Source: CAXMQZ01 sp963707075 (GTDB lineage Bacteria > Acidobacteriota > Thermoanaerobaculia > Multivoradales > JAHEKO01). Taken from it: a DNA stretch of 64,000 nt. Numbering within the stretch: position 1 is the first letter of the stretch; every line of letters begins with the position of its first letter. A model generated the notes under the pieces. It saw nothing but the letters and a program-made list of their open reading frames with translations, was not told where the DNA came from and ran no database searches. The stretch covers positions 434,001-498,000 of the forward strand of contig CAVPOX010000015.1 in NCBI GenBank assembly GCA_963707075.1, in the 5' to 3' direction. The position numbers and the translations under genes were made by a program. Shown here piece after piece: positions 42,492 through 51,105 of the stretch.

Positions 42492-44677
42492 GTCGGGTTG
42501 TTGGACGGCGGGCTCGCAGCGACGGCTTCCAACTGATCCAGAAGTGCCTCCGCGGCTTCGGAGATGACGGTACCGGGCGCGAACACGGCTGTTACCCCGA
42601 CCTCGAGAAGCGCGGGTTCGTCAGCGGGCGGAATGACTCCTCCAACCACGACGAGAATGTCGTCTCTGCCGGCTTCAGCCAACTCGCGACAAAGTGCTGG
42701 AACCAGCGTACGATGACCTGCAGCAAGAGTGCTTATACCTACTATGTGAACATCGTTTTCGATGGCTTGCCGGGCGGTCTCCTCAGGTGTCTGGAACAGG
42801 GGGCCAATATCGACGTCGAAACCAAGATCGGAGAAGCCCGTTGCAATGACCTTTTGTCCGCGGTCGTGTCCATCCTGTCCGAGCTTGGCTACCAGCAACC
42901 TGGGACGCCGACCTTCTCTGGCGAGGAATCTCTCGGCTCGCAGACGGACCCGCTCGATGTCGTCCCGATCTTCGCCCATCTCCCTACTGTATACCCCGGT
43001 GAAGGTTTGGACGACAGCCTGATGACGGCCAAAGACCTGGGCCAGTGCTTCCGATATCTCCCCGACTGTCGCGCGAGCCCTGGCGGCGTCGATGGATCTC
43101 TCAAGCAGATTGCCACGGCCCGACTGGGCGCAGGCTTCAAGCGCCTCGAGTGCCGCCTCGACCCTGCTCTGCTCTCGGGTCAGCTTCAGCTTCTCGATGC
43201 GGCCTATCTGGGCTTGGCGCACCGCCGAGTTGTCTACACTCAACAACTCGACCGGCTCCGGATCTGCATAGGGGTAGCGATTCACGCCGACCAGGGGTTG
43301 CTGGTTGGAATCGATCCTCGCCTGGGTGCGGGCGGCTGCTTCCTCGATCCGGCGCTTGGGCAGCCCCGTTTCGATGGCACGGGCCATGCCGCCCAGAGCC
43401 TCGATTTCGTCGAGGTGAGCCCGGGCTCGCCGTGCCAGAGCGTGAGTCAGCGCCTCGACAAAATAGCTGCCTCCCCAGGGGTCGATCACCTCGCAGCTTC
43501 CCGACTCCAACTGCAGGAGCAACTGGGTGTTGCGCGCGATTCGCGCTGAATCATCGCTGGGCAGGGCCAGGGCCTCGTCGAACGAGTTCGTATGGAGTGA
43601 CTGGGTGTGTCCATGGACGGCCGCCATGGCCTCGATGCAGGTACGGGGAATATTGTTGAAGATATCCCGCCCAGCCAGGGACCAGCCCGAGGTCTGGCAG
43701 TGGGTGCGCAGCATCAAGGACTTTGGATTGACCGGCTCGAACTGACGCATCATTTCGGCCCATAGCAGACGCGCCGCCCGGAGCTTGGCGACCTCCATGA
43801 AATAGTGCATGCCGATTCCAAAAAAGAACGACAGTCTCGGCGCGAAGTCGTCCACCTGCAGCCCTGCTGCCAAACCCGTGCGTACATACTCCAAGCCATC
43901 AGCGAGCGTGTAGGCGAGCTCGATATCGGCTGTCGCTCCAGCTTCCTGCATGTGATAGCCGGAGATCGAAACGCTGTTGAAGCGAGGCATGTGCCGAGCG
44001 GTGTAGCGGATGATATCGGCGACGATACGCATTGAAGGTCGAGGCGGATAGATATAGGTGTTGCGGACCATGAACTCCTTGAGAATGTCGTTCTGGATGG
44101 TCCCGGAGAGTGCCTCGAGGGCGACTCCCTGCTCCTCTGCGGCGACGATGTAGAGGGCCATGATCGGCAGCGCCGCTCCGTTCATCGTCATGGAGACACT
44201 CATCGCGTCGAGGGGAATGCCAGCGAAGAGAATCTCCATGTCGAGGATGGAGTCGATAGCGACCCCCGCCATGCCCACGTCACCCGCGACCCTGGGGTGA
44301 TCGGAGTCGTAGCCACGGTGGGTCGGAAGATCGAAGGCGATCGACAGCCCCTTCTGCCCGGCTGCCAGATTGCGCCGATAGAAGGCATTGGAAGCTTCGG
44401 CGGTCGAGAAGCCGGCATACTGTCGAATGGTCCAGGGTCGCCGAAGGTACATCGTGGGATAGGGACCGCGAACAAATGGTGGAAATCCCGGCATGGTGTC
44501 GGTACTGTTCAGAGTGGCGACATCGCCAGCGAAGTACTCCGCTGCGATATCGATGCCTTCCGGAGAAGGCCATCCTCCAGCCGCAGCGGTAGCGCCGCTT
44601 TCGGCAGGTTCAGCCTGCGCCAGCCTTGCTGCAATGTCGCGCCAGGGAAGCTTGGAGAGATCCGGAATCTGACTCAT
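42488..44677 (-). CDS. mutB: Methylmalonyl-CoA mutase, large (catalytic) subunit
   Basis: Adenosylcobalamin-dependent rearrangement of (R)-methylmalonyl-CoA to succinyl-CoA. 729 residues from ATG 44677. The TIM barrel has RGPYPTMYLRRPWTIRQYAGFSTA across residues 70-94 and substrate-channel motifs FDLPTHRGYDSDHPRV and HCQTSGWSL. The C-terminal B12 domain has DGHDRG at 602-607, whose His ligates cobalt, then GFDVDIGPLFQTPEE and VVVGGVIPP. The ATG overlaps the mutA stop. Substrate preference could in principle be another acyl-CoA, but pairing with mutA supports methylmalonyl-CoA. Confidence 0.95.
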   Translation of the reverse strand: MSQIPDLSKLPWRDIAARLAQAEPAESGATAAAGGWPSPEGIDIAAEYFAGDVATLNSTDTMPGFPPFVRGPYPTMYLRRPWTIRQYAGFSTAEASNAFYRRNLAAGQKGLSIAFDLPTHRGYDSDHPRVAGDVGMAGVAIDSILDMEILFAGIPLDAMSVSMTMNGAALPIMALYIVAAEEQGVALEALSGTIQNDILKEFMVRNTYIYPPRPSMRIVADIIRYTARHMPRFNSVSISGYHMQEAGATADIELAYTLADGLEYVRTGLAAGLQVDDFAPRLSFFFGIGMHYFMEVAKLRAARLLWAEMMRQFEPVNPKSLMLRTHCQTSGWSLAGRDIFNNIPRTCIEAMAAVHGHTQSLHTNSFDEALALPSDDSARIARNTQLLLQLESGSCEVIDPWGGSYFVEALTHALARRARAHLDEIEALGGMARAIETGLPKRRIEEAAARTQARIDSNQQPLVGVNRYPYADPEPVELLSVDNSAVRQAQIGRIEKLKLTREQSRVEAALEALEACAQSGRGNLLERSIDAARARATVGEISEALAQVFGRHQAVVQTFTGVYSREMGEDRDDIERVRLRAERFLAREGRRPRLLVAKLGQDGHDRGQKVIATGFSDLGFDVDIGPLFQTPEETARQAIENDVHIVGISTLAAGHRTLVPALCRELAEAGRDDILVVVGGVIPPADEPALLEVGVTAVFAPGTVISEAAEALLDQLEAVAASPPSNNPT

Positions 44678-46107
44678 GCCGTCGAACGCTCCTCGGGCTC
44701 GAAGGGTTCGCTGTCTCGGTGCATCTCTAACGGGGACACGACGGTCGAAGCCGGCTGGAGGTCCTCGGTGCCAGGCGCAGCGCCAACCTTCGCGGGAACC
44801 TGGAGCGGTCTGTCGGGGTCGGGGTATTGATTGACTCCGAGAATGGCGAGCTCGCCCGCACCTATCCGGTTCAGGCGATCCTGCCACCGTAAGGCAATCT
44901 GGTGCTGAATCCAACCCGACTTCAAGGCCGCGAAGGCACCACCCTGCATTTCGATGTCCTGGAAGAACCTCCACCCGTTTTCTGCACACCTTTGGGTGAG
45001 GGTTTCGAGTTGATACGAGCCTTTGGCGGGGTCTGCCACGAGTCCCAGATGTGACTCGAGCCGCAACAGGTGCTGGACATTCCGGGCCAGTCTGCGGTCC
45101 TCGTCGGAAGTGGAGCCCACTTGGGCGAAGTCGTGTCCCGAGGTGGTGAGACTGTCAGCCCCCCCGACGATCGCCGCGAAGCTCGCTACGGTCACCCGCA
45201 ACAAGTTGTTGGCCGGATCCGCAGCAGGCAAGCTTCGCTTCAGAACCGTCGAGTGAATCCAGGCCGGTGCAGGTGCCTCGGCTCCACAGGCTATTTGTAG
45301 TCCCTTCCAGAGGTACCTGAAAGCGCGCAGTTTGGCGATCTCCAGGAAGGTGTTCTGCCCGCCTGCGGTAAAGAAGGTCAGCTGCGAGGAGATGTCCGCA
45401 GGTGCCAGCCCCTGGCGCGTCAGAGACCGAAGATAGTAGGTCGCAGTCGCCAGGGCGATGCCCAACTCCTGGTCGATCTCAGCTCCGGCCTCTCTGTACG
45501 GGGCAGTCCAGACACCCAGAGAGCGAGATTCTGGCAGCTCGTCCAGGACGCGATGCATCAGCTCTGCGCTATCAGACTCCAGCTTGGAGAGGTCTGCCGG
45601 CAAGCTGCCCCTGGTTGCCAACTCTCCAAGAGGATCCGCTTTGATGAAGAGTGGCCGATCTCCGATTGCAGGCGAAGTTTCTCTTACCCAGCTCAGCAGG
45701 ATTTCGCCGGCGGACAGGAAGTCGGCACCCGCGTCGAGCATCAAGACTCGCCAGCCTGCTTCGCAATCCCGAAAGGCTCGCTGATAGTCCTGGACATTCC
45801 GGAGACCCCCAGCTGGCCCAGCTCGCAGACAGACTCCTCTCACCCCGTTTGCCAGGTCATCCTTCAAGTAACGCTCGAGCTTTTCGGGGTCCGACGCGTC
45901 GTATGCCTGGCAGATGATCCATGGCTCGTTCCCGACGCCGGCAGTCCGTCTGCTCGGGGCAATCCAAGGGGATCTCCCCATCCGGGGATGCTCGCCGCTA
46001 CAGAGCGGCTCGAGCTCGATGCCTTCGACTTGCTTCGGGGGGGCGAGCTGGCCTTCCACGGCCTTCAGCCAGTCGTCGAAACCTACTCTCGGAAAGCCAG
46101 ATTTCAT
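44674..46107 (-). CDS. mutA: Methylmalonyl-CoA mutase, small subunit (short form)
   Basis: The non-catalytic partner of MutB. About 477 residues from ATG 46107, which has GGAG six bases before it; a TTG at 46128 is the alternative. The barrel part is recognisable (FDDWLKAVEG, SSQLTFFTAGGQNTFLEIAKLRAFRYLWKG, LARNVQHLLRLESHLGLVADPAKGS). It ends near ILGVNQYPDPDRPL and lacks the C-terminal B12-like domain that full-length small subunits of about 620 residues carry in degenerate form. The stop overlaps mutB. Confidence 0.9.
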   Translation of the reverse strand: MKSGFPRVGFDDWLKAVEGQLAPPKQVEGIELEPLCSGEHPRMGRSPWIAPSRRTAGVGNEPWIICQAYDASDPEKLERYLKDDLANGVRGVCLRAGPAGGLRNVQDYQRAFRDCEAGWRVLMLDAGADFLSAGEILLSWVRETSPAIGDRPLFIKADPLGELATRGSLPADLSKLESDSAELMHRVLDELPESRSLGVWTAPYREAGAEIDQELGIALATATYYLRSLTRQGLAPADISSQLTFFTAGGQNTFLEIAKLRAFRYLWKGLQIACGAEAPAPAWIHSTVLKRSLPAADPANNLLRVTVASFAAIVGGADSLTTSGHDFAQVGSTSDEDRRLARNVQHLLRLESHLGLVADPAKGSYQLETLTQRCAENGWRFFQDIEMQGGAFAALKSGWIQHQIALRWQDRLNRIGAGELAILGVNQYPDPDRPLQVPAKVGAAPGTEDLQPASTVVSPLEMHRDSEPFEPEERSTA

Positions 46108-46140
46108 CGGTGCTCCAACTCGAGCCAATTCCTGCTGATC

Positions 46141-49100
46141 CTACATATTTCGACGATATTGGCCGCCAACTTCGTACAAGGCATTGGAGATCTGTCCCAG
46201 AGTGCAGATCTTTCCAGCTTCCATCAGGGCCTCGAAGACGTTGTCATGGCCGACCGCGACCGCCTGCAAGTGAAGCAACGCCTGCCGGGACCGCTCCCGA
46301 TTGCGCTCGATGAAGGCATTGCAGGAGCGAATGGCGTACTCCTTTTCTTCTGCAGTCGATCTTTGGACTTCGTGCGGCACGATCGTCGGGGAGCCTGCCG
46401 CGTCGAGAAACGTGTTCACGCCCACGATCGGCAGCTCACCCGAGTGCTTCTGGGATTCGTAGTGCAGGGACTCCTCCTGGATCCTGGTGCGCTGGTACAT
46501 CCTTTCCATCGCCCCCAGGACTCCTCCCCTGTCGGAGAGTCGACGGAACTCCGTAAGCACCGCCTGTTCTACCAGGTCGGTCAGCTCGTCGATGATAAAG
46601 GCTCCCTGCAAGGGATTCTCGTTCCTGGCCAGCCCGAGCTCCTTGTTGATGATCAGCTGAATCGCCAGGGCTCGCCGAACGCTCTCTTGGGTTGGGGTCG
46701 TGATCGCCTCGTCATAAGCGTTGGTGTGGAGTGAGTTGCAGTTGTCATAGATGGCGTAGAGTGCCTGCAGTGTCGTGCGGATGTCATTGAAGGCGATCTC
46801 CTGAGCGTGCAGACTGCGGCCCGAAGTCTGAATGTGATACTTGAGCTTCTGTGATCGTTCGTTACCGCCGTACTTGAGCTTCATCGCCTTGGCCCAGATG
46901 CGGCGTGCCACCCTCCCGATTACGGAATACTCCGGGTCCATGCCGTTGGAGAAGAAGAAGGACAGGTTGGGAGCGAAATCATCGATGTGCATACCCCTGG
47001 ACAGGTAGTACTCGACCAGAGTGAAGCCGTTGGAGAGCGTGAAGGCGAGCTGCGTGATCGGATTCGCGCCAGCCTCTGCGATGTGGTAACCGGAGATCGA
47101 CACCGAGTAAAAATTCCGGATCTGGTTGTCGATGAAGTACTGCTGAATATCGCCCATCATGCGCAGGGCGAACTCGGAAGAGAAGATGCAGGTGTTCTGG
47201 GCCTGATCTTCCTTGAGGATGTCCGCCTGAACAGTGCCGCGGACACGTTTCAGCGTCTCGGCTCGGATGCGCTGGTAGACCTCCGGGTCCAGCACCTCGT
47301 CGCCGCTGACCCCGAGGAGTAGAAGTCCGAGTCCGTCGCTGCCGGTCGGTAGATCGCCCTGGTAGCCGGGTCGCGGTACACCTCGCTCGTTGTAGATGGA
47401 CTCGATCTTCTGGGTGGTCTCGTCGGCCAGACCCTGTTCACGGAGGTAGAGCTCGCATTGCTGATCGATCGCGGCGTTCATGAAGAAGGCCAGGACCATG
47501 GGTGCAGGGCCATTGATGGTCATGGAGACCGAAGTCGCCGGATCCGCCAGGTTGAATCCGGAGTAGAGCTTCTTGGCATCATCGACGGTGGCGATGCTGA
47601 CTCCCGAGTTTCCTATCTTGCCGAAGATATCCGGCCGAGGAGCCGGATCTTCCCCGTAGAGCGTGACCGAGTCGAATGCGGTCGAGAGGCGCTTTGCCGG
47701 CATGGAGCTGGAGAGATAGTGGAACCTTCGATTGGTCGCCTCGGGTCCTCCCTCGCCCGCAAACATGCGTGTGGGGTCCTCGCTCATCCGTTTCAGCGGG
47801 AATACGCCGGCGGCAAAGGGAAACATGCCGGGGGCGTTCTCAGTCAAGAGCCATCGCAGGATGTCCCCCCAGTCCTCGAACCGCGGCAAGACGACCTTGG
47901 GAATTCTGAGGTGTGAGAGGGATTCCGAGAATAGCTCTTGCTCGATGAGCTTGCCCCGGACCTCGAAGCGGTACCGATCGGCGCGATAGCGCTCGCGGGT
48001 GGCTGGCCACTCACGGAGCATCGCCCGACAGTCGGAATCGAGAGTCGCCTCGAGGCGACGGTAGCGCTCTTCGAGGTCCTGAAGAAACTCGGGTTCCGGT
48101 TTCTCGTTCTGGATGACCTCGACGACGCCGTCGGTGCCCGGTTCGACGATTTCAACCGCCGCCTGCCCGATCTCGGATCGCAGCTGCTCGATGGTGCCCT
48201 GCAGCTGGTACATCCGGCGGGCGATGTCGACCTGACGAGTGACAAAAGCGTCGTATTGCTCGCTGTTCTCGACGATTTCGGCGAGATATCTGACGCGGTC
48301 AGCCGGGATGACGAGATGACGTTCGGGGGTTTCGGGGAGCTCGTAGCTCGACTTCAGTGGCGATCCGGTCTTCTCCACCAGGATGTCCATGATCCGCTTG
48401 TAGAGATGGTTGATCCCGGGATCGTGGAACTGGGACGCGACCGTGCCGAAGATCGGCAGGTCCGCATCCTCACCATCCAGAATCTGGTGATTGCGTCGGT
48501 ATTGCTTGCGGACATCCCTGAGCGCGTCGAGCGAGCCGCCCTTGTCGAATTTGTTGATGGCAATCACGTCGGCGAAGTCGAGCATGTCGATCTTCTCGAG
48601 CTGCGTCGCCGCGCCGTACTCGGCCGTCATTACGTAAAGGGCGACATCCGAATGTTCGACGATCTCGGTGTCCGATTGCCCGATACCGGAGGTTTCGACG
48701 ATGATCAGATCGAATCCCGCGGCCCGGCAGATCTCGATCGACTTCTGGACATATCGGCTCAGAGCGAGATTCGATTGACGGGTGGCGAGAGACCTCATGT
48801 AAACGCGAGCATCGTGGATCGCGTTCATCCGAATGCGGTCCCCCAGCAGAGCGCCGCCCCCTCTGCGACGGGAAGGATCGACCGAGATCACGGCCAGGGT
48901 CTGCTCGCTGAAGTCCGCCAGGAAGCGGCGAACCAACTCATCTACCAGAGACGACTTTCCCGATCCTCCGGTACCGGTAATGCCTAGCACCGCCGTAGTC
49001 TTTCCGGGGTCGAGCCGAGCGAGAGCCTCATCGATAGCAGCTCCCTCTTCAGGGTAGTTTTCTGCCAGTGTGATGAGCTGCCCGAGCGCCCGCGAGCTTC

Positions 49101-49599
49101 GGGATGTCAAGGCCTCCGCCTGATTACCCAGGGGAGGGGTGACGGTTGGAAAATCGCAACGCTCCAGAAGATCGTCGATCATCCCCTGGAGCCCCATGGA
49201 GCGACCGTCATCGGGCGAATAAATGCGCTCGATGCCGTACGTGTGGAGTTCGGTGATCTCATCGGGAAGGATCGTCCCTCCTCCTCCACCGAAGATCCGT
49301 ATTTTCGCCTCTCGCTCAGCGAGAAGGTCATGCATGTACTTGAAGAATTCGACATGCCCGCCTTGATAGGAGGTGACTGCGATCCCCTGCACGTCCTCCT
49401 GGATGGCGCAGTCGACGATCTCGGCGACCGATCGGTTGTGCCCGAGATGGATCACTTCGGCTCCCGACCGTTGAAGCAGCCGCCGCATGACGTTGATCGC
49501 GGCGTCGTGGCCATCGAAGAGCGAGCCGGCAGTGACGATACGAATGTGGTTTTTGGGAACGTAGTGGTTCTCGACCACTGGAGCAGCCGCGTCGTTCAT
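46141..49599 (-). CDS. icmF: Fused isobutyryl-CoA mutase IcmF
   Basis: A 1152-residue fusion that interconverts isobutyryl-CoA and n-butyryl-CoA (some forms act on pivalyl- or isovaleryl-CoA). Domain order: B12 domain (residues 15-150, SLFDGHDAAINVMRRLLQ with His31), a MeaI-type G-protein domain (about 200-430, P-loop GTGGSGKSS, SVDPSRRRGGGALLGDRIRMN, NKFDKGG), a linker, and the mutase barrel (about 560-1120, SMTINGPAPMVLAFFMNAAID, FYSVSISGYHIAEAGANPIT, HIQTSGRSLHAQEI). It is the first gene of a run with mutA, mutB and meaB. Substrate specificity is not decided by eye. Confidence 0.95.
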   Translation of the reverse strand: MNDAAAPVVENHYVPKNHIRIVTAGSLFDGHDAAINVMRRLLQRSGAEVIHLGHNRSVAEIVDCAIQEDVQGIAVTSYQGGHVEFFKYMHDLLAEREAKIRIFGGGGGTILPDEITELHTYGIERIYSPDDGRSMGLQGMIDDLLERCDFPTVTPPLGNQAEALTSRSSRALGQLITLAENYPEEGAAIDEALARLDPGKTTAVLGITGTGGSGKSSLVDELVRRFLADFSEQTLAVISVDPSRRRGGGALLGDRIRMNAIHDARVYMRSLATRQSNLALSRYVQKSIEICRAAGFDLIIVETSGIGQSDTEIVEHSDVALYVMTAEYGAATQLEKIDMLDFADVIAINKFDKGGSLDALRDVRKQYRRNHQILDGEDADLPIFGTVASQFHDPGINHLYKRIMDILVEKTGSPLKSSYELPETPERHLVIPADRVRYLAEIVENSEQYDAFVTRQVDIARRMYQLQGTIEQLRSEIGQAAVEIVEPGTDGVVEVIQNEKPEPEFLQDLEERYRRLEATLDSDCRAMLREWPATRERYRADRYRFEVRGKLIEQELFSESLSHLRIPKVVLPRFEDWGDILRWLLTENAPGMFPFAAGVFPLKRMSEDPTRMFAGEGGPEATNRRFHYLSSSMPAKRLSTAFDSVTLYGEDPAPRPDIFGKIGNSGVSIATVDDAKKLYSGFNLADPATSVSMTINGPAPMVLAFFMNAAIDQQCELYLREQGLADETTQKIESIYNERGVPRPGYQGDLPTGSDGLGLLLLGVSGDEVLDPEVYQRIRAETLKRVRGTVQADILKEDQAQNTCIFSSEFALRMMGDIQQYFIDNQIRNFYSVSISGYHIAEAGANPITQLAFTLSNGFTLVEYYLSRGMHIDDFAPNLSFFFSNGMDPEYSVIGRVARRIWAKAMKLKYGGNERSQKLKYHIQTSGRSLHAQEIAFNDIRTTLQALYAIYDNCNSLHTNAYDEAITTPTQESVRRALAIQLIINKELGLARNENPLQGAFIIDELTDLVEQAVLTEFRRLSDRGGVLGAMERMYQRTRIQEESLHYESQKHSGELPIVGVNTFLDAAGSPTIVPHEVQRSTAEEKEYAIRSCNAFIERNRERSRQALLHLQAVAVGHDNVFEALMEAGKICTLGQISNALYEVGGQYRRNM

Positions 49600-49713
49600 G
49601 GGCTCGATTCTACCGTGCCCCTTCCATCAATCGGCGATCCTTCGCCCCTGAGAACAGACCGCCAACCTGCCACTCGAGCGCGACGGCAGTCCACAAGTGC
49701 CCTATTCTCGGGG

Positions 49714-50193
49714 CTAGTCACACTCCGCACAGGGAGGGCAACCGGAGTCGAAGACGATCTGCCACCGACCATCCTCCTGGCGTTGCCAGATCGACGAGAA
49801 CCTCCCCGCCTGGGTAACCTCTTCTCCACTCTCGGACTGGAGTCGCAGAGTGTAGGGCCCCGTGGTCATGCCAAGCACTCCATCCGGCCGCACGACCACC
49901 GTCTCCGGGTACCATTCCAGGCGGGGCGCGTTGTCTACGAAATAGAGTTTCCAGGCACTCAAGATCGAATCCTTGCCCTCGAGCACCTGGCCCCCGATAA
50001 ACACCGCATCGGAATCGATGTGTGCCTCAAAACTCTCCAAATCCTTCTCGCGGACGCTCGATGCGAAGGCCGTCTCCGCCTCTCTGAGCGACTCGATCAG
50101 CTCCTTCTCAGACGGTTCGGCAGCTTGCGCGGGGAACTGTATTCCCAGGATCATCGCTACCAGTGCCAGCCCGGCAATTCTCGATGGCCGCAT
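49714..50193 (-). CDS. Secreted SnoaL/DUF4440-like protein
   Basis: A 159-residue exported protein with an NTF2-like fold. Residues 1-24 are a signal peptide (GLALVAMILGIQFPAQAA). The core resembles DUF4440: LREAETAFASSVREKDLESFEAHIDSDAVFIGG given here as the span 35-68, then FSSIWQRQEDGRWQIVFDSG. These domains bind small ligands or serve as subunit scaffolds; no catalytic role can be assigned. AAGGAGACGACA precedes the ATG. It stands alone, with gaps of about 110 and 180 bases on either side. Confidence 0.75.
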   Translation of the reverse strand: MRPSRIAGLALVAMILGIQFPAQAAEPSEKELIESLREAETAFASSVREKDLESFEAHIDSDAVFIGGQVLEGKDSILSAWKLYFVDNAPRLEWYPETVVVRPDGVLGMTTGPYTLRLQSESGEEVTQAGRFSSIWQRQEDGRWQIVFDSGCPPCAECD

Positions 50194-50371
50194 TGTCGTC
50201 TCCTTCCAACTCCGGGATCACCCATTCGTTCCAACACTCTAACCCACGGTCATTCTCGATTCTCTCCGACCGTAGCGATAGCCTGTCCGAAATGTCGAGT
50301 TCGGGTGCCTTCCGAGGAGCACCCCTCGTGAGGTCGGCGATGTGCCGGGAATCTGGAAGGGGCGGTCGCGA

Positions 50372-50884
50372 TCAGTCGTCGTCCGGCCAGCCGAGGAGAT
50401 CACCGCCGACTTGAACCTCCTCGGGGCGACATCCGAGCAGCCACGCGGCCTCGGTGCGCGCGGCTTCGACATCGTTCAGGTCGCTCTGCCAAAGAGGCAG
50501 ACGGTCGAGTCGGTCTTCGGAAAAGAACTGGACATACCAACCCGGGCGAGGGCCCTCGTCTTCATCCCAGTAGACTCGAGCACGCGCCTCTTCTGAGCCT
50601 CGAATCTTCTCGAGGTTGACCTGAGCGGGACCAGTTCTGGCGCGCGGTTCGGCTTCAGGCAGTCCATGATCGCCGACCAGGATATTTTCAGGTCGGCAAG
50701 AGAGGAATCCTGCAGCATCAGCCACTGCCGCCATCACCGCTTGAGCGGAATCGATTCCGAGATCGACGGTAAACAGCCGGCCTGAATCGTAATACTGCAA
50801 GAGCCAGGTCTCTACGTCCCCCGAGTCGGTGCTGAAAAAGACCAGCCCGAGGATCTTCTTGCCAGTCTGGTGAGCGTTCTTCAA
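50372..50884 (-). CDS. Unknown protein with two copies of a PGWYV-type domain
   Basis: 170 residues from TTG 50884, six bases after GAGGT. The C-terminal half (residues 101-167) reads RARVYWDEDE, PGWYVQFFSED, LPLWQSDLNDVEAARTEAA and CRPEEVQVGG. It is clearly related to the protein at 58062-58307. The N-terminal half (about 22-75) shows a diverged copy of the same pattern (TWLLQYYDSGRL, then AAGFLSCRPENILVGDHGLP), so the gene appears internally duplicated. It has no signal peptide, membrane segment or known motif. The function is unknown, and I do not recognise the domain. Confidence 0.65.
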   Translation of the reverse strand: MKNAHQTGKKILGLVFFSTDSGDVETWLLQYYDSGRLFTVDLGIDSAQAVMAAVADAAGFLSCRPENILVGDHGLPEAEPRARTGPAQVNLEKIRGSEEARARVYWDEDEGPRPGWYVQFFSEDRLDRLPLWQSDLNDVEAARTEAAWLLGCRPEEVQVGGDLLGWPDDD

Positions 50885-51105
50885 AATGGGACCTCGCGAA
50901 TCTCCTGCTCGAGCAGATTGTAGGTCCTCACCTTGGCCGCCGCAGCGACATCGTCCACAACGAGCCGGATAGGATTGGTGGCGGTCGGCCAGGCAGATGT
51001 ATGCTTATAGCCATGAGGAAAACTACTGATCCCAGGTTGTTAGATCAGGGGAACTGGGACACAATACCGCCTCGACCACGCGGAAATCGACTGGAGGAGG
51101 TACCA

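Noticed and set aside
42455..43549. Long plus-strand frame opposite mutB
   Set aside because: mutB is unambiguous on the minus strand, and the plus frame has no domain or ribosome site.
50881..50958. Tiny minus-strand frame whose TGA overlaps the TTG start of the PGWYV-repeat gene
   Set aside because: It is at most about 26 codons from a GTG with no ribosome site. It could aid coupling but cannot be supported as a gene.
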